Shown here piece by piece: positions 15,141 to 23,440 of a stretch of 37,133 bases of DNA. The stretch covers positions 1 through 37,133 of the forward strand of contig NZ_SBIW01000005.1 in the NCBI RefSeq assembly GCF_004054195.1. The letters are read 5' to 3'. Position numbers and translations under genes: made by a program. A model generated the notes under the pieces. The model was not told where the DNA came from. It ran no database searches and was given only the letters and a program-made list of their open reading frames with translations. Each line of letters opens with the position of its first letter. Position 1 is the first letter of the stretch. The stretch comes from Mucilaginibacter gilvus (lineage in GTDB: Bacteria > Bacteroidota > Bacteroidia > Sphingobacteriales > Sphingobacteriaceae).

Positions 15141-16178
15141 TTATTTCTTCACGCTGGGCCAACCATTAACCCAGGCTAACTTTTCTATCCCTAAGTGTTC
15201 ATAACTGTTGGTATAGGCATGGAATGCCATATATTCAATTCCCTCATATGTTCCGACAGAGTTATGGCCTAATGCATATATTTTTTTTTCAGGTCCGGTA
15301 TCGCCGCCCAGCACCAATGTACCACCACCCTTTGCCATATTAACGCCTGCTTGATCCATATAGGGTCCGGTAATTTTTTCTGACCTGCCAACGCGTATAT
15401 TATAAGTACTGTTAACACCTGAACAGCAACTGTCCCATGAAACGAACAGGTAATAATAATTATCTTTTTTAAAGATGAAGGGTGCCTCAATTTTAGAATT
15501 GCCAGCTTCAGCATCGGTATACTTATAATCGCGAGGTCGACTCGCTATAGTATACCATTCCTGTGGTTCGGCAAGAGTTTTAAAGTCAGACTTTAACTTG
15601 ACTAATTTCAGCCCATTCCAATGCGAGCCAAAGCTTAACCAACCTGTACCATCTTCGTCAACTGCCAAGTTGGGATCAATAGTGTTCCAATCGTCGCGCC
15701 CAGTCACGGATTGAATCACCAGGCCACCATCAATCCATTTATAATCTTTTGATTTTGGGTCGAGCGTTTTATTGGTAGCCATGCCAATCACTGATGTGTT
15801 TTTTCCAAATATAGATGTGGCATAATATAAATACCATAAACCGTTATGAAAGCTAATATCAGGCGCCCAAAAGCCTAGTCCTTTAAAGCTGGGTAGTTTT
15901 TGAGCAACCCATGCGGGAGCAACACTAAATACTGAAGGTTCTTTCTTCCAGGATCTCATATCTTTTGATGAGAAAACAGAGATCCCGTCGCCAGTATAAT
16001 AAATGTAGTAGGTATCCCCTTCCTTAGCCAAGCAAGGGTCACGCACACCAGGCTCGGTTGTAACATCACCTACTCGGAAACGGCCGCGGTTTCGTGCCCC
16101 TCCAGCAGGTAGCTGCGCCATAGTTTTAAGGGTGCAGGCAAGCAAAAACATAATGATCAGCTTAATCTTCATAGTCAT
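15141..16178 (-). CDS. GH43 endo-alpha-1,5-L-arabinanase, secreted
   Basis: The product has 345 residues. The signal peptide spans residues 1-21 (LIIMFLLACTLKTMA then Q). The five-bladed propeller of GH43 follows with all three acidic residues: base Asp47 in GVRDPCL, pKa modulator Asp168 in NTIDPNLAVDEDG, and acid Glu231 in SKIEAPFIF. The segment SWDSCCSGVNSTYNIRVGRS is typical of arabinan endo-1,5-alpha-L-arabinosidases. The length is normal for a single-domain arabinanase. It would cut the arabinan backbone of pectin outside the cell or in the periplasm, producing oligomers for the neighbouring GH127 and GH2 enzymes. A start two codons later (MKIKL) is equally possible. The upstream shared box suggests co-regulation with the GH127 and GH5-like genes. 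Confidence 0.93.
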   Translation of the reverse strand: MTMKIKLIIMFLLACTLKTMAQLPAGGARNRGRFRVGDVTTEPGVRDPCLAKEGDTYYIYYTGDGISVFSSKDMRSWKKEPSVFSVAPAWVAQKLPSFKGLGFWAPDISFHNGLWYLYYATSIFGKNTSVIGMATNKTLDPKSKDYKWIDGGLVIQSVTGRDDWNTIDPNLAVDEDGTGWLSFGSHWNGLKLVKLKSDFKTLAEPQEWYTIASRPRDYKYTDAEAGNSKIEAPFIFKKDNYYYLFVSWDSCCSGVNSTYNIRVGRSEKITGPYMDQAGVNMAKGGGTLVLGGDTGPEKKIYALGHNSVGTYEGIEYMAFHAYTNSYEHLGIEKLAWVNGWPSVKK

Positions 16179-16256
16179 TAATTTTTTTGGCTATTGTGCC
16201 AGTAATTTATTGGTGAGTTGGTTAAATAACTAAATATTTGTGTTTCAAAGATATTT

Positions 16257-16275
16257 AAATATCGATTTAGCAAAT
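16257..16275 (-). promoter_or_regulatory. Shared glycosidase box, copy 2
   Basis: On the minus strand this reads TTTGCTAAATCGATATTT. It matches copies 1 and 3 at 13 of 14 positions over ATCRATTTAGCAAA (plus-strand reading) and diverges in the distal half. It lies about 80 bases upstream of the GH43 start. Confidence 0.55.
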
Positions 16276-16444
16276 TTATAAAAGTTATAGCACTGAACAA
16301 AAATCATGATAAATTGCTTGAAAGCAAAAAGGCGACAACTAATTAGACCTTGGGAACGCTTGAAGCATTAACATCCCGATATATACACTACACCCACAAA
16401 GAAGCCCGGCCCTAAAAATTCATTCACTCATTTAAACTCACTCA

Positions 16445-18490
16445 TTAATTTACCCCCACAACCGGGAACGCCGACACCCGCAACCTCGCTCCGCCCATGG
16501 GTACCAGCGTTAAGTTGCTTGCTACGGCCGTAGTTTTAACCGGGCTTTGAGGCAGTACGCCGCACAAGCCGTATTTATCTAAAGTCCAGTCGGCTATTTG
16601 TTTGCCCGTTGCATGCAGCTCGATAGGCGCGTTGGCGTTGGTAAACGGATTGCCATCAGCAGGCCAGCCTTTTTTAATTACTATAAACGAAGTACTCGGA
16701 TCTACAGCATCCAGCATAAGGCCATAGTTCCAGGCCGTGCCTGGGTAAATTTCATAGGACGGCCATTTATTAGGGTCGGCGGTAGCTTGCCAGCGCGAGT
16801 CGCCAATAGCGGTGGCGATGCTGCTTTCTTTTTCATATTCCTCACCAATCTTCAGCGAAAATGTAAGAGGGCCGTAATTAACACTCACGCTGTTTTTGTT
16901 TTTAGCCCATTGGCGTACCTTAATGGCCATAGGCAGTTTAATGTTGATCTGGTCGTGGTTCTTCCATTTCTGGTTCAGCCTGATGTAACCACCGGGTATA
17001 GCATCCACATGCACCGCACGATGATTGATCTCGACGGTGGCGCCATGGCACCAGGTAGGCACGCGCAGGTAGATCGGGAACTCCAAAGGCTTAGCTGTGT
17101 TAACTATAAACCCAACCCTGTCATTAAACGGGTACTGGGTATCGGTAACTATCTTAACCTCTTGCCCTTTGCCCACTTTAGCGGTAACGGTGCCGGCTTG
17201 GTATAGCTGCATGGCGAGGCCGTTATCCGAAGTAGCCATCCAGGCATTTTCTGCATAGTACACCCAGCCTGCCGCGTGGTTATGCTGGCAGCAGCGGCTG
17301 CTAAAAGGGTTCATCATTAAAAACGGACCATTATTATCAATGCCGGGCGAGTGGTTCTTGCTGTCGTTCAGCACCATGTTGGGGGCGGTAAGGTAGCGTA
17401 GCGCCTTATAGTCGGTAGTGAAAGCGGCGGGGAAGGTGTTAAAAGCCACATCCTCGCAGTTCTCGGCCCAAAAAGTATCGCCGGTATATTGCAGCAAGTA
17501 TTGGTCGCTGGTCATTTGTTCAACCATGCCGCAGGTTTCAACCGCCTGTCGCGGGTCGTCATAGCCCTTGCGCGAATTTTCGTCGCCGCCAAACATACCT
17601 CCCGGCACTTGCCCATATATATTACGGATGAGGTTGAAGTTATTGTAGGTAGCATCAAGGTCGGCCTGGTTATGGCTTTGCAAGTAGTAAGTAGCCGGCT
17701 CTCTAAAACACTCGGCTATGTTAACGTTGTGCCAGTTGGGCAGGTTGGTAGCCTGGCGCCAGTTGGCGGTATTTTTATCAACCTTTGTAGCTAGATCCAG
17801 CAGAAACTTGTCGCCGGTTATGTTGTAGAGCCAGTAAATGCTTACCAGGTAATCGCCGCCGCGGCTGTTCTCCCAGTAATCTTTTAAAAACTGGTTGTCG
17901 GGGTAGCTTTGCATCCATTGAAAATAACGGGTTAGGGCCGGTAACACGCGTGCGTCGTGGCTAAACTCGTAATAGCTGCGCAGGCACCATATCATGGGCA
18001 TGTTGGCCCAAAGGTCACGGTTGCCGTTGATATTGGTTATGAGGGGACCCATATCCCCGTCGGCACGCTGATTATCAAGCACCGCATTGATCCAGAATTT
18101 AGTTTGAGCGATCATCGTTCGATCGTTAAGCATGTAAGCCATGTCGCCATAGCCCTTTAGCCAGTACGGCAGCTCTTCCCAGCCATATTTACCCTTGCCG
18201 CTTTTGTTAAGCCAAGCATTATCGGTTTTACTTAGCCAAATACTAATCTCACCCAGATTACCCGTAAGGCCCTTTTTTTGTAACTGCAGTTGGGTATACA
18301 ACCAACCGGCCGGTTTAAAAGCTGTAACCGGCAGCTTAATAAATTGCTGGGCTATAAGCGGGGCTCTGTTGCTGGCATAGTTAACATTAGTTCCCTTAAT
18401 ATCAGCCTTTACAATAGGCACGGCCTGTTGGGCTACAACATTACTATCACAAGCCAAAAATAGCGCAAGGCAGTTGAAAATCTTTCTCAT
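16445..18490 (-). CDS. GH127-type beta-L-arabinofuranosidase (DUF1680), secreted
   Basis: The product has 681 residues from the Met at 18490, chosen because it begins an export signal (MRKIFNCLALFLACDSNVVA). An upstream Met at 18544 only adds a non-signal leader. LAC-DSN could also be a lipobox. The alpha/alpha-barrel of the DUF1680/GH127 group spans about residues 45-450 (GWEELPYWLKGYGDMAYML, NMPMIWCLRSYYEFS). The zinc-site residues of the family are present: Glu318 and Cys320 in ETCGMVEQ, and Cys400-Cys401 in SRCCQHN. A C-terminal beta domain follows (YLRVPTWCHGATVEI). The family releases L-arabinofuranose with retention of configuration. GH146 is a related alternative. It probably acts on the products of the GH43 arabinanase downstream. 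Confidence 0.9.
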   Translation of the reverse strand: MRKIFNCLALFLACDSNVVAQQAVPIVKADIKGTNVNYASNRAPLIAQQFIKLPVTAFKPAGWLYTQLQLQKKGLTGNLGEISIWLSKTDNAWLNKSGKGKYGWEELPYWLKGYGDMAYMLNDRTMIAQTKFWINAVLDNQRADGDMGPLITNINGNRDLWANMPMIWCLRSYYEFSHDARVLPALTRYFQWMQSYPDNQFLKDYWENSRGGDYLVSIYWLYNITGDKFLLDLATKVDKNTANWRQATNLPNWHNVNIAECFREPATYYLQSHNQADLDATYNNFNLIRNIYGQVPGGMFGGDENSRKGYDDPRQAVETCGMVEQMTSDQYLLQYTGDTFWAENCEDVAFNTFPAAFTTDYKALRYLTAPNMVLNDSKNHSPGIDNNGPFLMMNPFSSRCCQHNHAAGWVYYAENAWMATSDNGLAMQLYQAGTVTAKVGKGQEVKIVTDTQYPFNDRVGFIVNTAKPLEFPIYLRVPTWCHGATVEINHRAVHVDAIPGGYIRLNQKWKNHDQINIKLPMAIKVRQWAKNKNSVSVNYGPLTFSLKIGEEYEKESSIATAIGDSRWQATADPNKWPSYEIYPGTAWNYGLMLDAVDPSTSFIVIKKGWPADGNPFTNANAPIELHATGKQIADWTLDKYGLCGVLPQSPVKTTAVASNLTLVPMGGARLRVSAFPVVGVN

Positions 18491-18611
18491 AAACGATATA
18501 TAAATTACAGGTAATGGCCTAGGTATTTTACGATCCCAGGACAACTTGTGAATCCTTCAACAAATCTGTGAACTCTTTTATACTGGCAAATATATTGATA
18601 TTTTTATTATC

Positions 18612-18632
18612 CACTAAATCAATTTAGCAAAA
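18612..18632 (-). promoter_or_regulatory. Shared glycosidase box, copy 3
   Basis: On the minus strand this reads TTTTGCTAAATTGATTTAGT, identical over 20 bases to copy 1. It lies about 120 bases upstream of the chosen GH127 start. The rest of 18545-18840 has no recognisable gene. A short minus-strand open stretch ending near 18755 may be the tail of a gene cut by the adjacent MITE. Confidence 0.65.
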
Positions 18633-18840
18633 TATTGGCGTTAATGTTATGATGGTGGTATCGATAAGGCATACGTATTTTCCAATATGTACATACTAAT
18701 CTTATAATGAAAATATTAACAACAGCTAAAATGCAATCAATACTTTTAAATCTGCTAAAAAAGGGGTTCGGCTTCGTTCCCTACGGCTAAAGCGGTGTAT
18801 TCGAAAATCTTTATTGCCACAGAGGAATTAAAAGCCATTT

Positions 18841-19011
18841 TGGATATTCCGGATGCCTTGACCATGCTATTCCGTAGGATGTAGACCATAAGGTTGTGTA
18901 AATAGTAATTGAAGTCCAAATTGATTGTCAAGAGATTAATCTGGTCAAAGTGTTCCGCAATCAACTGATTGTGATTTCAGAACAGGGTGATCAATGGCGC
19001 GAGGATTTCCA
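18841..19011 (-). mobile_element. MITE copy 2, IS21-related, 171 bp
   Basis: The element has the same length and layout as copy 1, in reverse orientation. One end is TGGATATTCCGG; the other has decayed to GAGGATTTCCA. The interior keeps the ATTAATCTGGTCAAAGTGTT and GTTGTGTAAATAGTAA blocks. The element ends exactly where homology of the following araC fragment to the intact araC at 20467 begins (RQFITRKINNHQ versus RQFLTRKISNHQ). It therefore marks the break point in that gene. Confidence 0.85.
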
Positions 19012-19387
19012 TTATCATCGCCAATTCATTACCAGAAAAATAAACAATCATCAAATATTGACTAGATTAGAGGAGATACTTAAAGAAAGTTTCAACAATG
19101 AAAGTTTAATAGAAATGGGATTGCCGACTGTTCAAGACATAGCAAATTCTATAAATGTATCGCCAAATTATTTAAGTAGTCTGCTTAAAGTATTAACGGG
19201 ACAAAGTACACAACAACACATACACGATAAATTAATCGAAAAAGCAAAAGAAAAGTTAGCAATGACAAATTTATCCATAAGTGAAATTGCCTGTGAATTA
19301 GGCTTTGAACATTCGCAGTCATTCAGCAAATTATTCAAGACAAAAACGAGCGTTTCACCTCTGGAATACAGACAATCATTTAATTAG
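19012..19387 (+). pseudogene. AraC-family regulator, C-terminal fragment
   Basis: Only the last 125 residues of an AraC regulator remain: a linker (RQFITRKINNHQILTRLEEI) and the complete double helix-turn-helix (TVQDIANSINVSPNYLSSLL; LSISEIACELGFEHSQSFSK). It aligns closely with the C-terminal third of the intact AraC at 20467. The N-terminal sensing domain is replaced by MITE copy 2, whose sequence supplies an in-frame Met at 18950 and 20 extra residues. The chimeric frame could therefore still produce a free DNA-binding domain. Whether it is expressed is unknown. It is probably an old duplicate of the downstream araC/NmrA unit. Confidence 0.85.
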
Positions 19388-19492
19388 ATTGATGAACAAG
19401 AAGATCCACTACTCATTAAACAGTTGTTATCAAAAACCATAAAAAGTTGAAGAAAATGCTCATTAATCGTATTTTTTAGAAAAATTTTCACT

Positions 19493-19523
19493 ATTTGGCT
19501 AAGGCAAAAGTTGATTTGGCTAA
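19493..19523 (+). promoter_or_regulatory. AraC-type direct-repeat site
   Basis: ATTTGGCTAA occurs twice (19493-19502 and 19514-19523), 21 bp apart, which is two helical turns. The second copy ends 49 bases before the NmrA-like gene. Direct repeats at this spacing upstream of the promoter are the normal binding site of AraC activators. The AraC gene at 20467 is the obvious candidate. Confidence 0.6.
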
Positions 19524-19572
19524 TAGTGTTACTTGATGATTGCAGACCTTTGTGTTACTAAAAAGATAAATC

Positions 19573-20454
19573 ATGAAAATTATACTAACTGGTTCTTTAG
19601 GGAACATCAGCAAGCCATTGGCAGAAGAATTGATAGCTATTGGTCATCAAGTAACCGTAATCAGCAGCAATGCAGAAAAACAAACAACTATTGAAAGCAT
19701 GGGCGCAGTTCCAGCCATCGGCTCGTTAAAAGACGATTATTTTTTAACGGAAGTTTTTAGTAATGCAGATGCCGTCTATACTATGGTTCCACCAGATTTC
19801 ACAGCGCAAGACCCGTTGGCACATTATTTTAGTATAGGCAACAGTTATGCAAAAGCGATCAACGAATCAGGCATTAAAAGAGTGGTCAACCTCAGCAGCT
19901 GGGGGGCTCATTTACCAAAAGGAACCGGCATCATCGAGGGCTCATACCACGTCGAGAAGATATTCGCCGAACTTGCCGATGTATCCATTACTCACCTTCG
20001 CCCAACTTCTTTTTATTACAACATGTTTCACTACATGGATATGATCAAGACTTCAGGCATCATGGGCGCCAATTTTGGTGGCAAAGACAAAGTTGTCATG
20101 GTCTCCCCCCTAGATATTGCTGCCGCTGCAGCGGAAGAACTGGTAATAATCAAAAAAGGAATCAGGTATGTGGCCAGTGACGAGCGAAAATGTAGTGAAA
20201 TTGCTAGCATACTGGGAAAAGCTATCGGCATACCTAACCTGCAATGGCTTACTTTTAGCGACCAGAAAGTCCAGGATTCCATGGAAAGCCATGGTGTGCC
20301 TTTACCTATCGCTATAAAATTGGTAGAATTGAATTCAGCAATCCATAACGGCCTATTACGAGAAGACTACGACCTGCACCCACCTCAAAACATGGGTAAA
20401 GTCAAACTTGAAGAATTTGCCAAAGAATTTGCGTTCGCATACCATCAAAAATAA
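19573..20454 (+). CDS. NmrA-like NAD(P)-binding oxidoreductase
   Basis: The product is a 293-residue atypical short-chain dehydrogenase of the NmrA group. The N-terminal Rossmann motif is TGSLGNISKPLAEEL, a degenerate GxxGxxG. VVNLSSWGAH (around residue 105) follows the fourth strand, and HLRPTSFYYNMF is the typical NmrA segment after it. The classical YxxxK pair is not evident, consistent with a redox-sensing or weak reductase role. It is followed after 12 bases by an AraC gene on the same strand. A direct-repeat AraC-type site lies upstream, so the pair is likely an autoregulated unit. The substrate is unknown; quinone or azo compound reduction is possible. Confidence 0.9.
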   Translation: MKIILTGSLGNISKPLAEELIAIGHQVTVISSNAEKQTTIESMGAVPAIGSLKDDYFLTEVFSNADAVYTMVPPDFTAQDPLAHYFSIGNSYAKAINESGIKRVVNLSSWGAHLPKGTGIIEGSYHVEKIFAELADVSITHLRPTSFYYNMFHYMDMIKTSGIMGANFGGKDKVVMVSPLDIAAAAAEELVIIKKGIRYVASDERKCSEIASILGKAIGIPNLQWLTFSDQKVQDSMESHGVPLPIAIKLVELNSAIHNGLLREDYDLHPPQNMGKVKLEEFAKEFAFAYHQK

Positions 20455-20466
20455 TTACATTGTGTT

Positions 20467-21387
20467 ATGGCAAAAGTCCACCCAAAGCAAGTAAAAACGA
20501 TCAGCGAATTCCATAGCCTGCAAAAGCTGACTAAACCGGAGCATCCTCTGATAAGCTTGGTCAATTTTGAGGACATCAAATATGACCCTAATGATGATGC
20601 AGTTAGTCTCGTGATGGGATTTTATTCCATTGGTTTAAAAAGGAATTTTAATGCAAAAATGAAATACGGGCAGCAAACTTATGATTTTGATGAAGGGATG
20701 ATGACCTTTCTGGCACCCGGTCAATTGCTCCGCATCGATGCGGAACCTAACACAATATTGGAACACTCGGGATGGCTGTTGCTCATCCATCCCGATTTTT
20801 TATGGAATAATTCCTTGGCTGAAAAAATTAGGCGATATGATTATTTCAGCTACTCGATAAATGAAGCTTTACATCTCTCTGACAGGGAAGAGGCAATAAT
20901 CATCGCTATTTTGAAAAATATAGCTCAGGAGTACCGCTCGAATATCGACAGGTTTAGCCAAGATCTAATTATTACGCAGGTAGAATTATTGCTCACCTAT
21001 GCAGAACGGTTTTACCACAGGCAATTCCTGACTCGCAAGATCAGCAATCATCAGTTACTTGACCGAATGGAAACGTTACTTAATGGCTACTTTGAAAAAG
21101 AAGCTTTACTAAAAAATGGCGTGCCCTCCGTTACCGGCATCGCCGAGGGGTTGAATGTATCACCCAATTATTTAGGCAGCCTACTTAAATTACTGACTGG
21201 ACAGAGCACCCAACAGCATATTCATGATAGACTCATAAGGAAAGCGAAGGAAAAGCTATCGACCACCGCTCTAAGTATTAGTGAGGTAGCTTACAGTTTG
21301 GGATTTGAACACCCACAGTCCTTTACCAAACTGTTCAAGGCCAAGACAGACCTATCACCGATAGAATTCAGAAAATCCTTTAATTGA
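20467..21387 (+). CDS. AraC-family transcription regulator
   Basis: The product has 306 residues. Residues 1-190 form the sensing and dimerisation part (SLVNFEDIKYDPNDDAVSLV; QQTYDFDEGMMTFLAPGQLL), cupin-like in character. Residues about 205-306 are the AraC double helix-turn-helix (SVTGIAEGLNVSPNYLGSLL; LSISEVAYSLGFEHPQSFTK; TDLSPIEFRKSFN). It is cotranscribed with the NmrA-like gene, 12 bases apart. A truncated paralogue lies 1 kb upstream. Its probable target is the ATTTGGCTAA direct repeat before the NmrA gene. Confidence 0.94.
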   Translation: MAKVHPKQVKTISEFHSLQKLTKPEHPLISLVNFEDIKYDPNDDAVSLVMGFYSIGLKRNFNAKMKYGQQTYDFDEGMMTFLAPGQLLRIDAEPNTILEHSGWLLLIHPDFLWNNSLAEKIRRYDYFSYSINEALHLSDREEAIIIAILKNIAQEYRSNIDRFSQDLIITQVELLLTYAERFYHRQFLTRKISNHQLLDRMETLLNGYFEKEALLKNGVPSVTGIAEGLNVSPNYLGSLLKLLTGQSTQQHIHDRLIRKAKEKLSTTALSISEVAYSLGFEHPQSFTKLFKAKTDLSPIEFRKSFN

Positions 21388-21550
21388 AACTTTATCCGTG
21401 TCAATTATGATTTTTTTATATAAACTCGTCAAGTTTCCAAAACGCGCAGTTATAAGGCTGCAATGCTTCAGATAGCAGCCACGCTAAACGGCTCGCGTGA
21501 TGATATTCTAGGAATCAGGGTATTTCATTGTGAATTGTTATTGGGCAGAT

Positions 21551-21913
21551 TTAGTTGTTACTCGTGATTTTCGTTTTGTGCATTTCGCCCCATAAGGCCA
21601 AAGCAGCAATGATATCTTTTAACGATTGACTGTAATCCGTAGGTAGATACTCTACAATTACAGGTATTTGGTCGGCAAACACAGTTCTTTCTACCAAATG
21701 GTTTACTTCTAATTTTTTCAGTTCGCTCGATAGCATTTTTGCAGAAATATTATTCAGGGATCGTTGTATTTCGTTGAATCTTGAATGTCCTCCCAAAATT
21801 GCAATCATTACTCGTATTGTCCATCTACCACCAAGAACATATATAGCATCCTCGGTCGCTGAAAGACTCTTTGAGCATTGTACTTTTGAATACTCCAATT
21901 TACTTTTTATCAT
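21551..21913 (-). CDS. HxlR-family transcription regulator
   Basis: The product is a 120-residue single-domain winged-helix protein of the HxlR group. Family hallmarks are CSKSLSATEDAIYVLGGRWT at residues 13-32, RFNEIQRSLNNISAKMLSSE, and the wing and C-terminal helix EYLPTDYSQSLKDIIAALAL. The single conserved N-terminal Cys13 is in the position used for thiol or quinone sensing in several HxlR/QsrR-type regulators. It diverges from a DoxX gene and an NAD(P)H:quinone-reductase-like gene, the usual partners of such sensors. An ACCCAAA inverted repeat lies between the divergent genes. A quinone or electrophile response is inferred. Confidence 0.93.
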   Translation of the reverse strand: MIKSKLEYSKVQCSKSLSATEDAIYVLGGRWTIRVMIAILGGHSRFNEIQRSLNNISAKMLSSELKKLEVNHLVERTVFADQIPVIVEYLPTDYSQSLKDIIAALALWGEMHKTKITSNN

Positions 21914-21932
21914 TATCTTTTTTGTTCTGCTA

Positions 21933-21998
21933 ACCCAAAAGTTACTACTTACATTTGGGTAACTACTATATTTCAGTTAGTAAATATACGTAAATTTG
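21933..21998. promoter_or_regulatory. HxlR operator and promoter region
   Basis: ACCCAAA (21933-21939) and TTTGGGT (21954-21960) form a perfect 7-bp inverted repeat 14 bases apart, with AGTTAC/GTAACT as a second nested pair. TAAATTTG (21991-21998) matches the Bacteroidota -7 element for the DoxX gene, whose ATG is at 22027. The repeat lies between the divergent HxlR and DoxX starts and probably controls both. Confidence 0.6.
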
Positions 21999-22026
21999 TA
22001 AAGTAAAACTTTTAAATGCAAATGAT

Positions 22027-22386
22027 ATGAAAGCAACAAAAATCACATATTATGTTACAACAGGAATAATTTCCGTAATGATGGCATATATCGCGTTCGA
22101 GACACTTACCAAACCCGAAGTAAAAGTATCGATGGCGCATTTGGGTTTTCCGGATTATTTCAGGATCGAATTGGGAATTTCAAAAATTATTGGCGTTATC
22201 TTACTTTGGCTACCCATTAGATTACTAAAAGAGACGGCTTACATAGGGTTCGCAATTATGTTCTTATCGGCCTCAATTGCACATTCTGCCGTAGGCGACC
22301 CTGCGGATAAGGTAATCGCAGGAATTGTTTTTCTTGTGATTTTAGCCGCTTCTTACGTAAGCCGTATAAAACTTCAAAACAAATAA
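22027..22386 (+). CDS. DoxX-family membrane protein
   Basis: The product is 119 residues with four hydrophobic segments (about residues 8-25, 45-65, 70-88 and 95-112), the layout of the small DoxX/DoxX-like family. LGISKIIGVILLWLPI and ETAYIGFAIMFLSASIAHSA are typical. The family sits in the inner membrane and is linked to thiol/quinone redox homeostasis, with no defined reaction here. It is followed after 47 bases by a quinone-reductase-like SDR gene and is divergent from the HxlR regulator. The three probably form one redox-stress unit. Confidence 0.9.
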   Translation: MKATKITYYVTTGIISVMMAYIAFETLTKPEVKVSMAHLGFPDYFRIELGISKIIGVILLWLPIRLLKETAYIGFAIMFLSASIAHSAVGDPADKVIAGIVFLVILAASYVSRIKLQNK

Positions 22387-22433
22387 AATTATCAATTAAT
22401 ATATTTTTGATTAAAATTTAAATAAATAAAGAT

Positions 22434-23312
22434 ATGATTTTAGTAACAGGTGCAACAGGTCAATTTGGTTCAAAAGCAGTTGAACATTTATTAAACAAGG
22501 GAGTAGATCCCTCAGAAATTTCAGTTCTTGTCAGAGATTCTGCTAAAGCAATAAGTTTAAAAGAAAAAGGGGTACTAATCAAAGAAGGCGATTATACTGA
22601 CAATAGTTCGATGGTAAAGGCCTTTCAAGGCGTAGATAAATTATTGTTGGTGTCAAGTAACAATAGGGAAGCTGTCGAGAACCGCACGCTACATCACAAA
22701 AACGTGATAAAAGCGGCCAAGGAAGCAAAAGTCGATCATATCGTGTACACCTCGTTTGTAAGAAAGCCGGGCTATGAAGATTCAGCAATAGCAGATTTTC
22801 AAAATTCCCACGTTGAATCTGAAAACTATCTAAAAGAAAGTAGTATCGACTACACCATACTCCAAAACGGTATCTATGCTGAAATGATACTTGCTTTTGT
22901 CGGCGATAAAGTGGTCGAGACGCACAACATTTTGTTTCCTTCGGGAGAAGGTAAAGCAAGCTGGGTACTTCGCGAAGACTTGGCCGAAGCTGCCGCCCAC
23001 GTTTTAACCACAGAAGGTCATAAAAATAAAATCTATACGTTGACCAATACCGAATCCGTTGGTTTTGATACCATAGCTAGATATATTTCTGAAGTATTGA
23101 ATAAAAAAATCAATTACGAGTCTCCAGATGTGAATGATTTTAAGGCTATTATGGAAAAAGCGGGCGTACCGGAAATGTACATTGGTATGTTAGCTGCATG
23201 GGGTACAGCTTTGGCAGAGGAAACTATGGACAAAGAAGATGGTACGCTGTCCACTTTCTTAAATAGAAAGCCAACTTCTATAAATCAATTTATTGCAAAG
23301 GTTTATAGTTGA
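22434..23312 (+). CDS. NAD(P)H:quinone oxidoreductase-like SDR (NmrA/QorB type)
   Basis: The product is a 292-residue atypical SDR. It has an intact nucleotide-binding motif TGATGQFGSKAVEHLL at residues 5-20. VYTSFVRKPG follows strand 5, and the NmrA/QorB-like segment YLKESSIDYTILQNGIYAEM comes next. The C-terminal part (WVLREDLAEAAAHVLTTEG) matches the substrate-domain entry of QOR2/QorB-type quinone reductases. It is the second gene after DoxX in an HxlR-controlled set, consistent with quinone detoxification. The exact substrate is not provable from sequence. Confidence 0.9.
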   Translation: MILVTGATGQFGSKAVEHLLNKGVDPSEISVLVRDSAKAISLKEKGVLIKEGDYTDNSSMVKAFQGVDKLLLVSSNNREAVENRTLHHKNVIKAAKEAKVDHIVYTSFVRKPGYEDSAIADFQNSHVESENYLKESSIDYTILQNGIYAEMILAFVGDKVVETHNILFPSGEGKASWVLREDLAEAAAHVLTTEGHKNKIYTLTNTESVGFDTIARYISEVLNKKINYESPDVNDFKAIMEKAGVPEMYIGMLAAWGTALAEETMDKEDGTLSTFLNRKPTSINQFIAKVYS

Positions 23313-23440
23313 TCGCCAACATGAGGTCAAGGACTACTTTATTTTATTCAGCCAAAATATCAAAAGGTTGACGAACGAAGCAGTTATAAGAAAGAGTTAA
23401 ATATTATGTATCGAATAAGATCAATAAATCACTTCGTTCT

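Noticed and set aside
10574..18490. A classical polysaccharide utilisation locus
   Set aside because: The glycosidases fit arabinan breakdown, but no SusC/SusD pair, hybrid two-component sensor or sigma/anti-sigma pair is present in the window.
18755..18964. Minus-strand frame ending at 18755
   Set aside because: Most of it is MITE copy 2 sequence. The last 28 codons could be a gene tail but cannot be identified, so no gene was called.
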